From Nitrosarchaeum sp. (GTDB lineage Archaea > Thermoproteota > Nitrososphaeria > Nitrososphaerales > Nitrosopumilaceae), in contig JAHFUM010000001.1 in assembly GCA_023265135.1 (NCBI GenBank), forward strand, positions 375,632 through 439,631: a stretch of DNA of 64,000 nucleotides, given 5' to 3'. Position numbers and translations under genes: made by a program. The notes beneath the pieces are model-generated. The model was not told where the DNA came from, searched no databases, and worked only from the letters and a program-made list of their open reading frames with translations. Shown piece after piece: positions 15,840 to 24,687 of the stretch (position 1 is the first letter of the stretch; every line of letters starts with the position of its first letter).

Positions 15840-16265
15840 ATGATTAGAAAAAACATAAAGAAAATCCTCGTTCCTATGGATGGTTCTAAGAATTCTATGA
15901 GAGGATTGGATGAAGCAATCTATCTTGCAAGACAATGTCATGCAACAATTACAGGTTTGTATGTAATTCCAATATATCCAAGAAGTTTTACTGATTCGAT
16001 AATACCTTATCAGATTCATCTTACTAAATCAGCTAAAAAATTCATGGAATCTGGAAAGACTACATGTGCCCAAAAAGGAATTTTATTTAAATCCAAAATA
16101 GTTTTTGGAAGTCCAACTATAGAAATTGACGAAATGGCTAAAAAAGGATTTGATATTATTGTAATAGGTTCAAGAGGTCAGAGTGGACTTAAAGAAATTT
16201 TTTTGGGTAGTGTTGCAAAAGCCATAGTTCATAAATCAAAAATTCCAGTGTTGGTCATAAAGTAG
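15840..16265 (+). CDS. Universal stress protein UspA family
   Basis: A 141-residue UspA with the ATP-binding motif GSRGQSGLKEIFLGS near the C-terminus. The first 126 bases after the start (15850-15975) are identical, inverted, to the UspA gene at 17501-17923, while the remainder differs freely, including the YPRSFTDSIIPYQ loop. Its stop overlaps the start of the next UspA gene by a base, so the two are co-transcribed. A TATA-like AAATTATAAAAG about 22 bases before the ATG suggests a leaderless transcript. Confidence 0.92.
   Translation: MIRKNIKKILVPMDGSKNSMRGLDEAIYLARQCHATITGLYVIPIYPRSFTDSIIPYQIHLTKSAKKFMESGKTTCAQKGILFKSKIVFGSPTIEIDEMAKKGFDIIVIGSRGQSGLKEIFLGSVAKAIVHKSKIPVLVIK
15850..15975 (+). 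repeat. 126-bp perfect inverted repeat, copy 1 (within UspA)
   Basis: Every base of 15850-15975 matches the reverse complement of 17794-17919 by direct comparison. The repeat covers the N-terminal coding part of two UspA genes and stops abruptly inside both, with divergent codons beyond. It marks gene conversion or a recent partial duplication and could mediate inversion of the 1.8 kb between. Confidence 0.95.
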
Positions 16266-16741
16266 TGATTATGATGTTTTCAAAAATGTTAACTAGGATT
16301 CTTGTTCCCTATGATGGCTCTAAATATTCAATAAAGGCATTATCTAGAGCTATGGATCTTTCACATAATCTTGATTCAGAGATTTTTTTATTTTCAGTTG
16401 TTTATGTAGATTATATTTCACCGCCTGGAATGTTGGGACTGATCAGGACAAAATCTGAAAAAGAGACTATAAAAAAATGGACTGAGTCAGTTAGATCTGA
16501 TGCAGAAAAAATGTTAAAATTAGCTGTTAAAAGATGTGATGAAAAGGGAATTTCTGCGTCATATAATATTGTACAAGGCAATGTTGCAAATGAAATTTTG
16601 AGCTTTGCAAAAAAGAAAAAAATATCATTGATAGTAATTGGCAGTCAAGGTCTACATGGAATTGAAAAACTAAAGACTTTAGGCAGTGTAAGTAGAAGGA
16701 TTTCTGAACAAGCTAAATGTCCTGTATTGTTAGTTAGATGA
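16265..16741 (+). CDS. Universal stress protein UspA family
   Basis: A 158-residue UspA, longer than its neighbours because of an insertion around residues 50-75 (YVDYISPPGMLGLIRTKSEKETIKK region). The nucleotide motif GSQGLHGIEKLKTLGS near the C-terminus is intact apart from spacing one residue longer than usual (x10), and the tail CPVLLVR is typical. The real start could be ATG 16271, 16274 or 16286 (MLTRILVPYDGS), as the family normally begins just before the first strand. It overlaps the preceding UspA stop. Confidence 0.88.
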   Translation: MIMMFSKMLTRILVPYDGSKYSIKALSRAMDLSHNLDSEIFLFSVVYVDYISPPGMLGLIRTKSEKETIKKWTESVRSDAEKMLKLAVKRCDEKGISASYNIVQGNVANEILSFAKKKKISLIVIGSQGLHGIEKLKTLGSVSRRISEQAKCPVLLVR

Positions 16742-16744
16742 TAT

Positions 16745-16975
16745 TTAGACCAATTCGCCAAGGAAGTGAACAATATTATTTACAACAATTACTGTTCTGT
16801 CCTTAGGAATATGAAATAGTTTTTCTGAATTATCTGATGATTCTATTATTAACTTGGAATAAGGATCCTTGAGAGATTTGTATAAAATTCCTTTATCTCC
16901 TGCAGATTGAGACCAATGTGTGCCTTGTAAAAAGGAGATAGTTTCAAATTTAATGACGTGATAAGAAAAAACCAT
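16745..16975 (-). CDS. Hypothetical small protein
   Basis: A 76-residue protein without cysteines, signal peptide or known motif, mixed alpha/beta in character (KDRTVIVVNNIVHFLGELV at the C-terminus). It sits 9 bases downstream of the CBS gene on the same strand and is likely co-transcribed with it. It may be a partner of the CBS protein; nothing more can be said. Confidence 0.45.
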   Translation of the reverse strand: MVFSYHVIKFETISFLQGTHWSQSAGDKGILYKSLKDPYSKLIIESSDNSEKLFHIPKDRTVIVVNNIVHFLGELV

Positions 16976-16984
16976 GATTGTAAT

Positions 16985-17422
16985 TCACTCATTTTTCATT
17001 CTAGTAATTATTTGATCACAAATCCTTCTCATTTCAGAATCAGAACCAATACTGCAAATTTTTACTAAATCTGTAGTTGTCACTATTCCAATTACTTGAT
17101 TGTCTTTTTTAACAGGTAGTTTGTGAATGTTATTTATTTTCATAAGTTGTGCTGCTTCCCAAACTGTCTCATTTGGATCTATTTCAATTAAAGGTGTAGA
17201 CATAACTTCCTCTAGAGAAGCAGTTAATGGTTTTTCTTTGGCAGCTATTCGTTTAACAAAATCTCTTTCTGTTATGATACCTATAGGCAATTGATTTTTA
17301 GTTACAATGATACAGCCAACATTCTTTTTATCCATCAATTTTGCAGCATCTCTAATTGAAGTAGATACATCTAATGTAGCCAAATCACTAATCATCACGT
17401 CTTTTACGAACGTATGTGGCAT
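16985..17422 (-). CDS. CBS-pair (Bateman module) protein
   Basis: A 145-residue protein comprising two CBS motifs and little else (about 8-62 and 70-125). The adenosine-binding signatures PIGIITERDFVKRI and VIGIVTTTDLVKI are intact. It is closely similar in layout to the CBS gene at 18037. Such stand-alone modules bind AMP, ADP or ATP and regulate partner proteins. Its neighbours are UspA genes on both sides, a recurring association in this window. Confidence 0.9.
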   Translation of the reverse strand: MPHTFVKDVMISDLATLDVSTSIRDAAKLMDKKNVGCIIVTKNQLPIGIITERDFVKRIAAKEKPLTASLEEVMSTPLIEIDPNETVWEAAQLMKINNIHKLPVKKDNQVIGIVTTTDLVKICSIGSDSEMRRICDQIITRMKNE

Positions 17423-17500
17423 ATTATTATCATAGATTTTCTTCTAATAAATAAGATCCTTATTTCCATACAAAGAAATTATCAAATGTAAAAAAATTAG

Positions 17501-17923
17501 CTATTTTACTATCAAAACAGGAATTTTTGATTTATGTAAAACATAATTTGAAGTGCTTCCAAGAAAGGTCTCTTTAATAGAACCCATTCCTCTTGAGCCT
17601 ATTACAATGATATCGTACAACTTGTTATTTGCATAGTTTATGATCTTTGGTCCTTCATCTCCATAAGTTATATCGTCATCAAAGAGAATAGCGTTTTGTG
17701 CTGCATGTATTTTTGCCTTTGACATAAACTTGGAGGCATTATTAAGTAGATATTTTTCAAGGTAAGAAATTTGTGAATCTGTAATAGGTTTAGATATTGG
17801 AATTACATACAAACCTGTAATTGTTGCATGACATTGTCTTGCAAGATAGATTGCTTCATCCAATCCTCTCATAGAATTCTTAGAACCATCCATAGGAACG
17901 AGGATTTTCTTTATGTTTTGCAT
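17501..17923 (-). CDS. Universal stress protein UspA family
   Basis: A 140-residue UspA with ATP motif GSRGMGSIKETFLGS. Bases 17794-17919 (its first 42 codons or so) are an exact inverted copy of 15850-15975 in the UspA gene at 15840, whereas the rest of the protein is clearly diverged, indicating local sequence exchange. A TATA-like ATCTTAAAT element about 27 bases upstream of 17923 predicts a leaderless start. Confidence 0.92.
   Translation of the reverse strand: MQNIKKILVPMDGSKNSMRGLDEAIYLARQCHATITGLYVIPISKPITDSQISYLEKYLLNNASKFMSKAKIHAAQNAILFDDDITYGDEGPKIINYANNKLYDIIVIGSRGMGSIKETFLGSTSNYVLHKSKIPVLIVK
17794..17919 (-). repeat. 126-bp perfect inverted repeat, copy 2 (within UspA)
   Basis: Partner of 15850-15975. 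See that entry for the comparison; the boundaries are one base before the first mismatch on either side. Confidence 0.95.
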
Positions 17924-18036
17924 GATTAACTCATAAAAGAACTGAATTTAAGATATACGACATTCTCGGATTTGGTTTTCAATGATGAGATTATGCTAAA
18001 TCACTAATATATAGAAAATTTATTAATTAATTGGAA

Positions 18037-18498
18037 ATGACAGATGCAACTAAAATTACAGTTAGAGATATTATGACAAAATCAGTAATTGCAGTAGATT
18101 CATCAATTACTGTAAATGAAGCAGCAAAAATGATGGAAGATGTGAAAGTTGGGGCAGTAATTGTTATGGAAAAAAATATGCCGATGGGAATAATTACTGA
18201 TAGGGATTTTGCAGTAAAGATTGTAGCTCATGCTTATCAAATTACAACTCCAGTAAAGCAGATTATGTCAACTCCTCTAATTGCAATCAGTCCGGATGAA
18301 TCAGTATGGATGGTTGCTGATTTAATGTACACTAGAGGTATTAGAAAATTACCAGTCATTGAGGATGATCAAGTGGTAGGAATTGTTACTGCTACTGATC
18401 TTGTAAATCAACTTGCAATATCGACAGATGAAGATATTAGGAAAATGTATCATGAATCAGTAATCAAGGTATACAAACAATATAGCCCCTACAGTTGA
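18037..18498 (+). CDS. CBS-pair (Bateman module) protein
   Basis: About 153 residues with two CBS motifs (about 12-65 and 75-130): MPMGIITDRDFAVKI and VVGIVTATDLVNQL carry the ribose/phosphate-binding Thr-Asp signature. The ATG at 18037 is preferred over TTG at 18031 because AATATATAG lies about 27 bases before it. It abuts the crcB gene at its 3' end in a convergent arrangement, with no gap between stops. Its role is probably nucleotide sensing alongside the nearby UspA proteins. Confidence 0.9.
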   Translation: MTDATKITVRDIMTKSVIAVDSSITVNEAAKMMEDVKVGAVIVMEKNMPMGIITDRDFAVKIVAHAYQITTPVKQIMSTPLIAISPDESVWMVADLMYTRGIRKLPVIEDDQVVGIVTATDLVNQLAISTDEDIRKMYHESVIKVYKQYSPYS

Positions 18499-18879
18499 TT
18501 AATTATTTATTATAGCGGCCATTAGCGATTTTCCACCAATTAGTGCACCAATAGACAGTCCTACATTTGCTATGAGATTAACAGCTAAAGTAGCATAATG
18601 ATGATTATCTAAGAGATTGCTAGAATCAAGTGCAAATGATGACATTGTAGTGAGTGAACCGCAAAAACCGACTGCAGTTAAGAGGGAATATCTACCATCA
18701 AGATTCCATTGTTCGGATAATATGACAAACATTCCTAGAATAAATGCTCCAAGAACATTAACAATCAAAACATTGAGAGATAAAGTATTGAATAATAATG
18801 GAAATTCTGTTATTTTGTATCTTAGAAAAGCTCCAAGTACAGAGCCTACTGCTAAAAATACAAATTCCAAACCTTTCAA
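18499..18879 (-). CDS. crcB: Fluoride ion channel CrcB/Fluc
   Basis: A 126-residue membrane protein with four hydrophobic segments and the family motifs G-S-V-L-G-A-F-L-R-Y (about 12-21), N-V-L-G-A-F-I-L-G (about 41-49) and GFCGSLTTMSSF (about 71-82), including the central Phe/Thr track. Fluc channels are dual-topology dimers that let fluoride leave the cell. A single gene suggests a homodimer. The start is TTG at 18879. No fluoride riboswitch signature is visible upstream. Confidence 0.92.
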   Translation of the reverse strand: MKGLEFVFLAVGSVLGAFLRYKITEFPLLFNTLSLNVLIVNVLGAFILGMFVILSEQWNLDGRYSLLTAVGFCGSLTTMSSFALDSSNLLDNHHYATLAVNLIANVGLSIGALIGGKSLMAAIINN

Positions 18880-19032
18880 TGCTTATCACAAATCATTGTA
18901 TTATAAGATATAATTAGTATGATTTAGCATGATTTTTGTTTATATTAAGATTAAAATTGGTTATTGAATTCAAAATTTATGATTTTTATAGGTTCAATAA
19001 TCATCGCATAAATAGTGACTCTTAAACTATGA

Positions 19033-19206
19033 TGTCAAGATTATGGATTTGAGTATGATTTTATTTTAGAAGGAGAAAAGAATATTGCACTACTCGAAAA
19101 ACTAAGAAAGCATTTTGAAGAACATGGAATTGATTACACACGCGAGGTAATAACTCAGATGATTGTTAATCGCGGTCACTCTTTGGAATCTATTCGAAAA
19201 GAATAG
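19033..19206 (+). pseudogene. Small conserved-looking ORF with a probable frameshift near its start
   Basis: An open frame of about 57 codons ends at 19206 and reads as a compact alpha-helical protein (GEKNIALLEKLRKHFEEHG, then REVITQMIVNRGHSLESI). It has no ATG, GTG or TTG of its own before the core. An ATG at 19043, well placed after a TATA-like CATAAATA near 19005, is in another frame; one extra T in ATGGATTT would join it to give Met-Asp-Phe-Glu-Tyr-Asp. Either this is a recent one-base deletion, a sequencing error, or a non-standard start is used. It fills the gap between crcB and TFB 3. Confidence 0.45.
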
Positions 19207-19392
19207 TTTACTTTTTAATTTTATTTAACAAATTTTATTTTTAACACTTATTACAATGTAGTTTCTATATCAAATAGAAATTATTCTTAACAAAGTTAGA
19301 GGAATTTTTTGTAATCGAATTCTAGTTTTAGTTACAAAATTACCTGTTTCAAACTATTTTTATTGTATTAATGACATATTCAACCGTTAGTA

Positions 19393-20313
19393 GTGTTAGA
19401 AAATTATTCAAATGAATATGATGTAAAGTGTCAACTGGATACTTGCAAAACCTATCCCATAATTACAGATTCAGAGAGAGGGGAAATATTTTGTGGGGGA
19501 TGCGGTCTTGTTTTAGTGCAAAACATATCTGATATTTCACATGAAAGTAATGGCTACAGTCAGGAAGATTTTATGAAGTTAGCAAGAACGGGTCCTGCAA
19601 CGTCATTAACAATGTATGATAAAGGATTATCAACTGTGATTGGTGCAGATAGAGACTCATCAGGTAATGCTTTATCAAGTAAAACAAAATATGAATTTAA
19701 TAGACTTCGAACATGGGATCAGAGAAGTAAGTCGAGATCAATTGTAACGTTAAGTAAAGCTTTTACTTTGTTAAATGGAATGAAAACAAAATTAGGAATA
19801 CCAGATAATACAGTTGAGAAAGCAGCTTATATTTACAGAAAAACAGTAAGCGCTAAACTTACAAGAGGCAGAACTATGGCTTCTTTAGTTTCTGCATCAT
19901 TGTATGCTGCATGTAGAGAGAATAACATACCTAGAACATTAGATGATATTGCTAATGCAGGAAATGTTGAAAGAAGAATTCTATCAAGAGATTTGAGAAC
20001 AATTATTAAAAAACTTGGATTAAAGCTGAATCAGTATGATATTTCATCGTTTATTTCCAAGATTTCAAATAATATGAATTTGAAAGAAAAGACAAAACGA
20101 GATGCATTTAATATTCTAAAACGTTGTGAATCTGAGGAAATTACTGCAGGTAAACATCCTGTAGCGCAGGCAGCTGCTTCTTTGTATATTGCATGTATAA
20201 TTAATGGTGAGAAAATAAGTCAAAAGAAGTTTTCAAAGGAATCTGGAGTGAGTGACGTCACCATTAGAAATAGAGTTGTATTAATTAAAAAAACACTCAA
20301 AATTATAGAATAA
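19393..20313 (+). CDS. tfb: Transcription initiation factor TFB (paralogue 3, divergent)
   Basis: A 306-residue TFB with zinc-ribbon cysteines (C14, C19, C35, C38; the first pair is widened to CQLDTC instead of CxxC), the linker (SLTMYDKGLSTVIG) and two cyclin repeats (about 118-208 and 213-303), the second ending in VSDVTIRNRVVLIKK. It is much more diverged than the other two TFBs and shows no identical DNA tracts with them. The altered first zinc knuckle may change contact with the polymerase dock. The start is GTG at 19393. Confidence 0.94.
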   Translation: MLENYSNEYDVKCQLDTCKTYPIITDSERGEIFCGGCGLVLVQNISDISHESNGYSQEDFMKLARTGPATSLTMYDKGLSTVIGADRDSSGNALSSKTKYEFNRLRTWDQRSKSRSIVTLSKAFTLLNGMKTKLGIPDNTVEKAAYIYRKTVSAKLTRGRTMASLVSASLYAACRENNIPRTLDDIANAGNVERRILSRDLRTIIKKLGLKLNQYDISSFISKISNNMNLKEKTKRDAFNILKRCESEEITAGKHPVAQAAASLYIACIINGEKISQKKFSKESGVSDVTIRNRVVLIKKTLKIIE

Positions 20314-20439
20314 TAAAATAAGTGTAAAATTAATTCATTGTGAGTATGAGATGTAATCATAATACTGATTTAGATGCATAAAAAGAGAATGCCAGTGTTG
20401 TTATAATTTTCATATTCGATCTGGCTAGTAGATTAGCAT

Positions 20440-20841
20440 TTAGAAGTTAGTTATTTGAGAATATTTATCAAACATAACCATCTTAAGTTTAGATACTAAA
20501 TTCATAATTACTTTAATTTGTTCCATAATTATTTCATGCAGATTTTTTATTAAATTGTTTAATTCAGTAATTTGTATTTCTAAATTAGAATTTTCTTTTA
20601 GTTTACTATTTTCTTCAGTAAGCAGCTTTATTTTTTCAGATTCAGTCTCTTCAGGAAATGGTGCAGGTATTGGTTCTGATTTAGGTGATTTTATTGGATC
20701 TGGTTGAGGGGACGGTTCAGGCATTTGAGGAGGTTCTGGTTCTTGTTTAATTTCTTGAGCCAAAATAGGTTGAACATAAAGTAATAAGAACAAAGATATC
20801 CCACAAAAAATGAAATTCTTTTTCATTTTATAATATAACAT
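20440..20841 (-). CDS. Exported protein with proline-rich linker and coiled coil
   Basis: A 133-residue protein with a signal peptide (about 6-28, FIFCGISLFLLLYVQPILA), a linker of repeating Pro, Glu and Ser (about 30-68, EPEPPQMPEPSPQPDP), and a C-terminal coiled coil (about 70-125). The true start may be the ATG at 20826, which gives a better signal peptide. It may span the space between membrane and S-layer. It is 75 bases downstream of the CxxC small-protein gene on the same strand. Confidence 0.6.
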   Translation of the reverse strand: MLYYKMKKNFIFCGISLFLLLYVQPILAQEIKQEPEPPQMPEPSPQPDPIKSPKSEPIPAPFPEETESEKIKLLTEENSKLKENSNLEIQITELNNLIKNLHEIIMEQIKVIMNLVSKLKMVMFDKYSQITNF

Positions 20842-20915
20842 TATTGTATTGATTTGATTTTTTGTATATGAATATCGGTTTCTAAGAGTGATAATTAAGA
20901 AAATTGGAAATAAAA

Positions 20916-21134
20916 TTATTTAAAGAAATCAAACTCTTGATCTCTTTTTTGTTTAGGTAGATCCTCCATAATAGCTTGTACTACTTCATTATGATTATAT
21001 GTAAGATGTCGAAGGAATTTTGCAGATTCGTCAGCCCTTTTCTTTGCGTCTGCAAATAACATTTCAGGACTACTTAGTTCATTCATCATGGTGTTGCATT
21101 CTTTGCATGGCTCAAAATCAAGATATAGTTTCAT
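20916..21134 (-). CDS. Small CxxC protein downstream of cdc48
   Basis: A 72-residue soluble protein with one CKEC pair (about 10-13) and a helical acidic/basic body (FADAKKRADESAKFLRHLTYNHNEVV). It starts 30 bases after the cdc48 stop on the same strand and is probably the third gene of that operon. It could be an adaptor of the ATPase; family not recognised. Confidence 0.55.
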   Translation of the reverse strand: MKLYLDFEPCKECNTMMNELSSPEMLFADAKKRADESAKFLRHLTYNHNEVVQAIMEDLPKQKRDQEFDFFK

Positions 21135-21164
21135 AATTTGTGGTCCTCCTTCTTAGTATTTAGA

Positions 21165-23312
21165 CTATTTTATGGATTGAGTCATGGGTGCCTCTTTTTT
21201 TCTAGGCTTCACCTTATCAATGGAGTTGACTAGATCTTCCTGTGTTATTTTAATGGCTTTGATATTTTCTGATTTTGCACTTACATGTCTTTTCAAAGCA
21301 AGAATTGCGGCTCTATTTGTTATAGCAGCCATCTCGGCACCGCTGAATCCATTTGTTAATTCAACGATTTTTGATATGTTGACATCATTTGCTAGTGGCT
21401 TCTTTTTAGTGTGAATTCTAAATATTTGTTCTCTGCCTTTAGAATCTGGATTTGGAACTTCGATAATTCTGTCAAATCTACCAGGTCTAAGCAATGCCTC
21501 ATCAACAATATCAAGTCTGTTTGTAGCACCAATTATCAAGACATTGTGTAGTTCTTCTAGTCCATCAATTTCGGTGAGAATTTGAGATACAACATTTTCT
21601 GTTACATGTGATCCTGAATCGCCACTACCTCTTCTTGGTACAAGTGCGTCTATTTCGTCAAGGAATATTATACATGGAGCAGCCTGGCGAGCCTTTCTGA
21701 AAATTTCTCTTACTCCTTTTTCAGATTCACCTACCCATTTTGAGAGTAACTCTGGACCTTTAATGCTGATAAAGTTAGAATCAGTCATTGTTGCCAATGC
21801 TTTTGCAATCATTGTCTTTCCTGTTCCTGGTGGACCGTAAAGTAAGATTCCTTTTGGTGCCTCCACATCAACATACTCAAAAGCTTCTTTGTGTTTAATT
21901 GGCCACTCCACAGCTTCACGTAACTCTTCTTTTAATTCATCAAGACCTCCTACATCATTCCAGTTAACATTGGGAATTTGTACTTGCACTTCTCGTAATG
22001 CACTTGGTTTTACTTCTTTTAGTGCATCTCTAAAGTCATCACTCATAATCTTAATTTTTTGAAGAATTTCTGTAGAAACTTTTTCTTCACTAAGATTAAT
22101 TTCAGGTAAAATTCTTCGTAGAGATCTCATAGCTGCTTCTTTGGATAATATTTCAAGATCAGCTCCTACAAATCCATGTGTTACTTTTGCAATTTGTTTA
22201 AGATCTACTTTTTCATCAATTGGCATTCCGCGTGTATGAATTGAAAGAATTTCATGTCTTCCCTCATCATCGGGAATTCCAATTTCAATTTCTCTATCAA
22301 ATCTACCAGGTCTTCTAAGAGCAGGATCAATTGAGTCTGGTCTATTAGTAGCTGCAATTACTACAACTTTACCTCTACTTTTCATACCATCCATTAATGT
22401 CAAAAGTTGAGAGACAATTCTTTTTTCAACTTCTCCAGAAACTTCATCTCGTTTTGGGGCAATTGAATCAATTTCATCAATGAATACAATACTTGGGGAG
22501 TTTTCTTCTGCTTGTTTGAAAATATCTCTAATTCTTTCCTCACTTTCTCCATAATACTTTCCCATAATTTCAGGTCCACTGAGTGAGATAAAATGAGCAC
22601 TAGTCTCGCCAGCAACTGCTTTTGCCAATAGAGTTTTGCCAGTTCCTGGTGGACCGTATAATAATACGCCTTTTGGTGCCTCCACGCCTATTTTTTCAAA
22701 CAATTCAGGATGTTTCATGGGTAGTTCCACCATCTCACGAATTTTTTGAACTTCATTTTTCAAACCTCCTAATTCATCATATGTAATTCTTGGAATAGTT
22801 GAATTAACTGCTTTTGTCATAGGACCAAGCTTGAAGATTGTTCCCTCAGTTACAATTACTGGTTTTGATGGTTTTGTGCTGGTAACGATGAATTGTATTT
22901 TTCCACCCATCTGGGTTGATAGTTGAATTGAATCATGAACAGTAAAAACATGATTTTGGAAATTTGTAATCATGACATCATGTAATTGTTCTTCATCAAT
23001 AGCTAATTTTTCAGTTGGAGATAAAGTAATTTGTTCAGCATCAGTAGCTTCTACAGATTTTATAGAAATTTTATCACCAATTCCAGCTCCAATATTTTGT
23101 CTAGTCATTCCATCAATTTTGATAATACCTGTACCATATTCTTCGGGAGATCCAGGCCAAAGTTTCACATGAGTTTTTTTGTTGTGTGTTAATTCTAAAA
23201 TTTGTCCAGGCTTCCATTTAGCATCTTCAATTATTTTAGGATCAACTATGGCTCTTCCTCTTCCCACATGTTGTTGTGGAATTTCAACAACTTTTAAAAT
23301 AATTTCATTCAT
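21165..23312 (-). CDS. cdc48: AAA+ ATPase CDC48/VCP (VAT) family
   Basis: A protein of about 715 residues with an N-terminal substrate-binding domain (about 1-175: double-psi barrel and beta-clam) and two AAA modules, D1 with Walker A GPPGTGKT at about 224-231 and Walker B FIDEID, and D2 with Walker A near 497 and Walker B FLDEID; both have arginine-finger regions. It unfolds proteins, probably feeding the 20S proteasome. The C-terminus (MTQSIK) lacks an HbYX motif. The ATG at 23312 is chosen over 23324 because GGAG lies 7 bases before it. It follows hsp20 by a short gap. Confidence 0.96.
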   Translation of the reverse strand: MNEIILKVVEIPQQHVGRGRAIVDPKIIEDAKWKPGQILELTHNKKTHVKLWPGSPEEYGTGIIKIDGMTRQNIGAGIGDKISIKSVEATDAEQITLSPTEKLAIDEEQLHDVMITNFQNHVFTVHDSIQLSTQMGGKIQFIVTSTKPSKPVIVTEGTIFKLGPMTKAVNSTIPRITYDELGGLKNEVQKIREMVELPMKHPELFEKIGVEAPKGVLLYGPPGTGKTLLAKAVAGETSAHFISLSGPEIMGKYYGESEERIRDIFKQAEENSPSIVFIDEIDSIAPKRDEVSGEVEKRIVSQLLTLMDGMKSRGKVVVIAATNRPDSIDPALRRPGRFDREIEIGIPDDEGRHEILSIHTRGMPIDEKVDLKQIAKVTHGFVGADLEILSKEAAMRSLRRILPEINLSEEKVSTEILQKIKIMSDDFRDALKEVKPSALREVQVQIPNVNWNDVGGLDELKEELREAVEWPIKHKEAFEYVDVEAPKGILLYGPPGTGKTMIAKALATMTDSNFISIKGPELLSKWVGESEKGVREIFRKARQAAPCIIFLDEIDALVPRRGSGDSGSHVTENVVSQILTEIDGLEELHNVLIIGATNRLDIVDEALLRPGRFDRIIEVPNPDSKGREQIFRIHTKKKPLANDVNISKIVELTNGFSGAEMAAITNRAAILALKRHVSAKSENIKAIKITQEDLVNSIDKVKPRKKEAPMTQSIK

Positions 23313-23339
23313 TTTTTTCTCCATAAAAATTAGTGGGGT

Positions 23340-23837
23340 TTATTCAACCTCCACCTTTTTACCTTTTGGTTTCTCATCTTCAATTAACTTGAAGATTAGT
23401 TCAAGAATTCCATTTTTGTAAGAAGCTTTTGCAGAGTTTTCATCAACTTTTTGTTTGATTGGAACTGTTACATGATATTTCTTTATACCGTGTTCCGCAG
23501 AGATATCTACAGATTTGTCTTGTACAAGAATTTTCACGTCAGTTTTTTCAACTCCTGGCATCTCAGCTACAAGTTTTACTAGTTTTTCTTTTTCATCTAC
23601 AATTGCATCTACAATTGGTTCTCTAGTATCAGCTGATGGAAGTAATCCTGGTTTTACATTTCCATATTCTTTTACAACAGGTTTTCCATTAGGACCGACA
23701 GTCATGGTATATCCATAATAAAATGGACCAAGATTGGAGCCATTTTCCTTAAATTCTTCAAATATGTCATCTATATCAAAAAAAGAACCTGACATTCTTT
23801 TGAAGATTCTATCAAACTCATCATTAAATATTGTCAT
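23340..23837 (-). CDS. hsp20: Hsp20-family chaperone upstream of cdc48
   Basis: A 165-residue small heat-shock protein. An N-terminal acidic/aromatic arm (FFDIDDIFEEFKENG) precedes the alpha-crystallin domain (about 75-160: KLVKLVAEMPGVEKTDVKI, DISAEHGIKKYHVTVPI, ASYKNGILELIFKL). The region before the domain (GYTMTVGPNGKPVVKEYGN) is shared by the archaeal Hsp20 subgroup encoded beside CDC48. The pairing links substrate holding to unfolding. It is the first gene of the operon; a palindromic promoter region precedes it. Confidence 0.9.
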   Translation of the reverse strand: MTIFNDEFDRIFKRMSGSFFDIDDIFEEFKENGSNLGPFYYGYTMTVGPNGKPVVKEYGNVKPGLLPSADTREPIVDAIVDEKEKLVKLVAEMPGVEKTDVKILVQDKSVDISAEHGIKKYHVTVPIKQKVDENSAKASYKNGILELIFKLIEDEKPKGKKVEVE

Positions 23838-23867
23838 ACTTATCTGTCTGTTGTAATAGATATTACA

Positions 23868-23896
23868 TTATATAAATATTATGGATATTTATATAA
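23868..23896. promoter_or_regulatory. Palindromic divergent promoter of the hsp20-cdc48 operon
   Basis: TTATATAAATAT (23868-23879) and its exact reverse complement ATATTTATATAA (23885-23896) flank a 5-base spacer. Each arm contains a TATA box, one facing hsp20 (centre about 35 bases before 23837) and one facing the ACT-domain gene at 23943. It may serve simply as back-to-back TATA boxes or also as a heat-shock repressor site. Confidence 0.6.
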
Positions 23897-23942
23897 TTTC
23901 TTACATAATACTATTATAATTGACACTGTATAGTTATGATTA

Positions 23943-24611
23943 ATGAGGATTACTAATATGTCTATTCCTGAAATAGTCAGAGAAATTGTCACAAGAAATC
24001 GTTCAATTTATGATTGTATGAAGATGGATTTGATGAACTATACAGCATTGGCAGTAAAGATTCAGCCAGAAATTGAAAAGGTTTTGGGTTGTTCTGTGAA
24101 TCTCAATACTATTGTAGTCGCTATAAAACGATATGCAGATTCATTTGAAATAAAACAAGATATCAAAGAAGAATCTGTTTTGAAAAATGCAAGACTTGTA
24201 CTAACCGATGGAATGATGGATATTAAATTTTCATTAAAAGATTCTGCAGATATGGATCCTATATCAATTTTGGATAAATTTTCAAAAATTACCAGCAATT
24301 ATGAATTTTTTAGATTATCTGACTCGTTTAGATTTCTTACAGAAGATATGGAAAGTATTAGACAAATATTTGAAGATATGCCAAATAGAGAAAATATGTT
24401 TAGTACAGGTCTTGCAAAGATTAGAATTTCAATTCCATCAAATCAAAATCAATCGGATGTAGTATCTTATGTTGCAGAGATTTTACATGGTAATGGTATA
24501 GAACTTGTAAACGCGTTTTTCAGTCAAGATAGTATAATTGTAATTCTAAATGAAAGAGACGCTGCAAGAGCATATGGAATACTGCATTCAGATATAGTTA
24601 GAATTGGATAA
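23943..24611 (+). CDS. ACT-domain-containing regulatory protein
   Basis: A 222-residue soluble protein. The N-terminal 70 residues are helical (SIPEIVREIVTRNRSIYDCMKMDL), resembling a small HTH-like module, followed by two ACT-like alpha/beta repeats (about 78-140 and 148-220; ISIPSNQNQSDVVSYVAEIL, IELVNAFFSQDSIIVIL). ACT domains bind amino acids or other small ligands. No kinase or dehydrogenase domain is attached. It is divergent from hsp20. A second ATG at 23958 is possible. Confidence 0.65.
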   Translation: MRITNMSIPEIVREIVTRNRSIYDCMKMDLMNYTALAVKIQPEIEKVLGCSVNLNTIVVAIKRYADSFEIKQDIKEESVLKNARLVLTDGMMDIKFSLKDSADMDPISILDKFSKITSNYEFFRLSDSFRFLTEDMESIRQIFEDMPNRENMFSTGLAKIRISIPSNQNQSDVVSYVAEILHGNGIELVNAFFSQDSIIVILNERDAARAYGILHSDIVRIG

Positions 24612-24687
24612 AGTTTGAATTTATTTGAGATTTATTGAGAAATTGATCTCATAGGATATATTCAGTAATTTTATGGGTATAGTGTAA

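Noticed and set aside
18880-18960. Fluoride riboswitch upstream of crcB
   Set aside because: The conserved GGxGAUGG start and CUGAUG parts are absent from the upstream region, which is plain AT-rich promoter DNA.
21165-23312. Proteasome-activating nucleotidase (PAN)
   Set aside because: Two AAA modules and a double-psi N-domain identify CDC48/VAT; PAN has one AAA module and an HbYX end.
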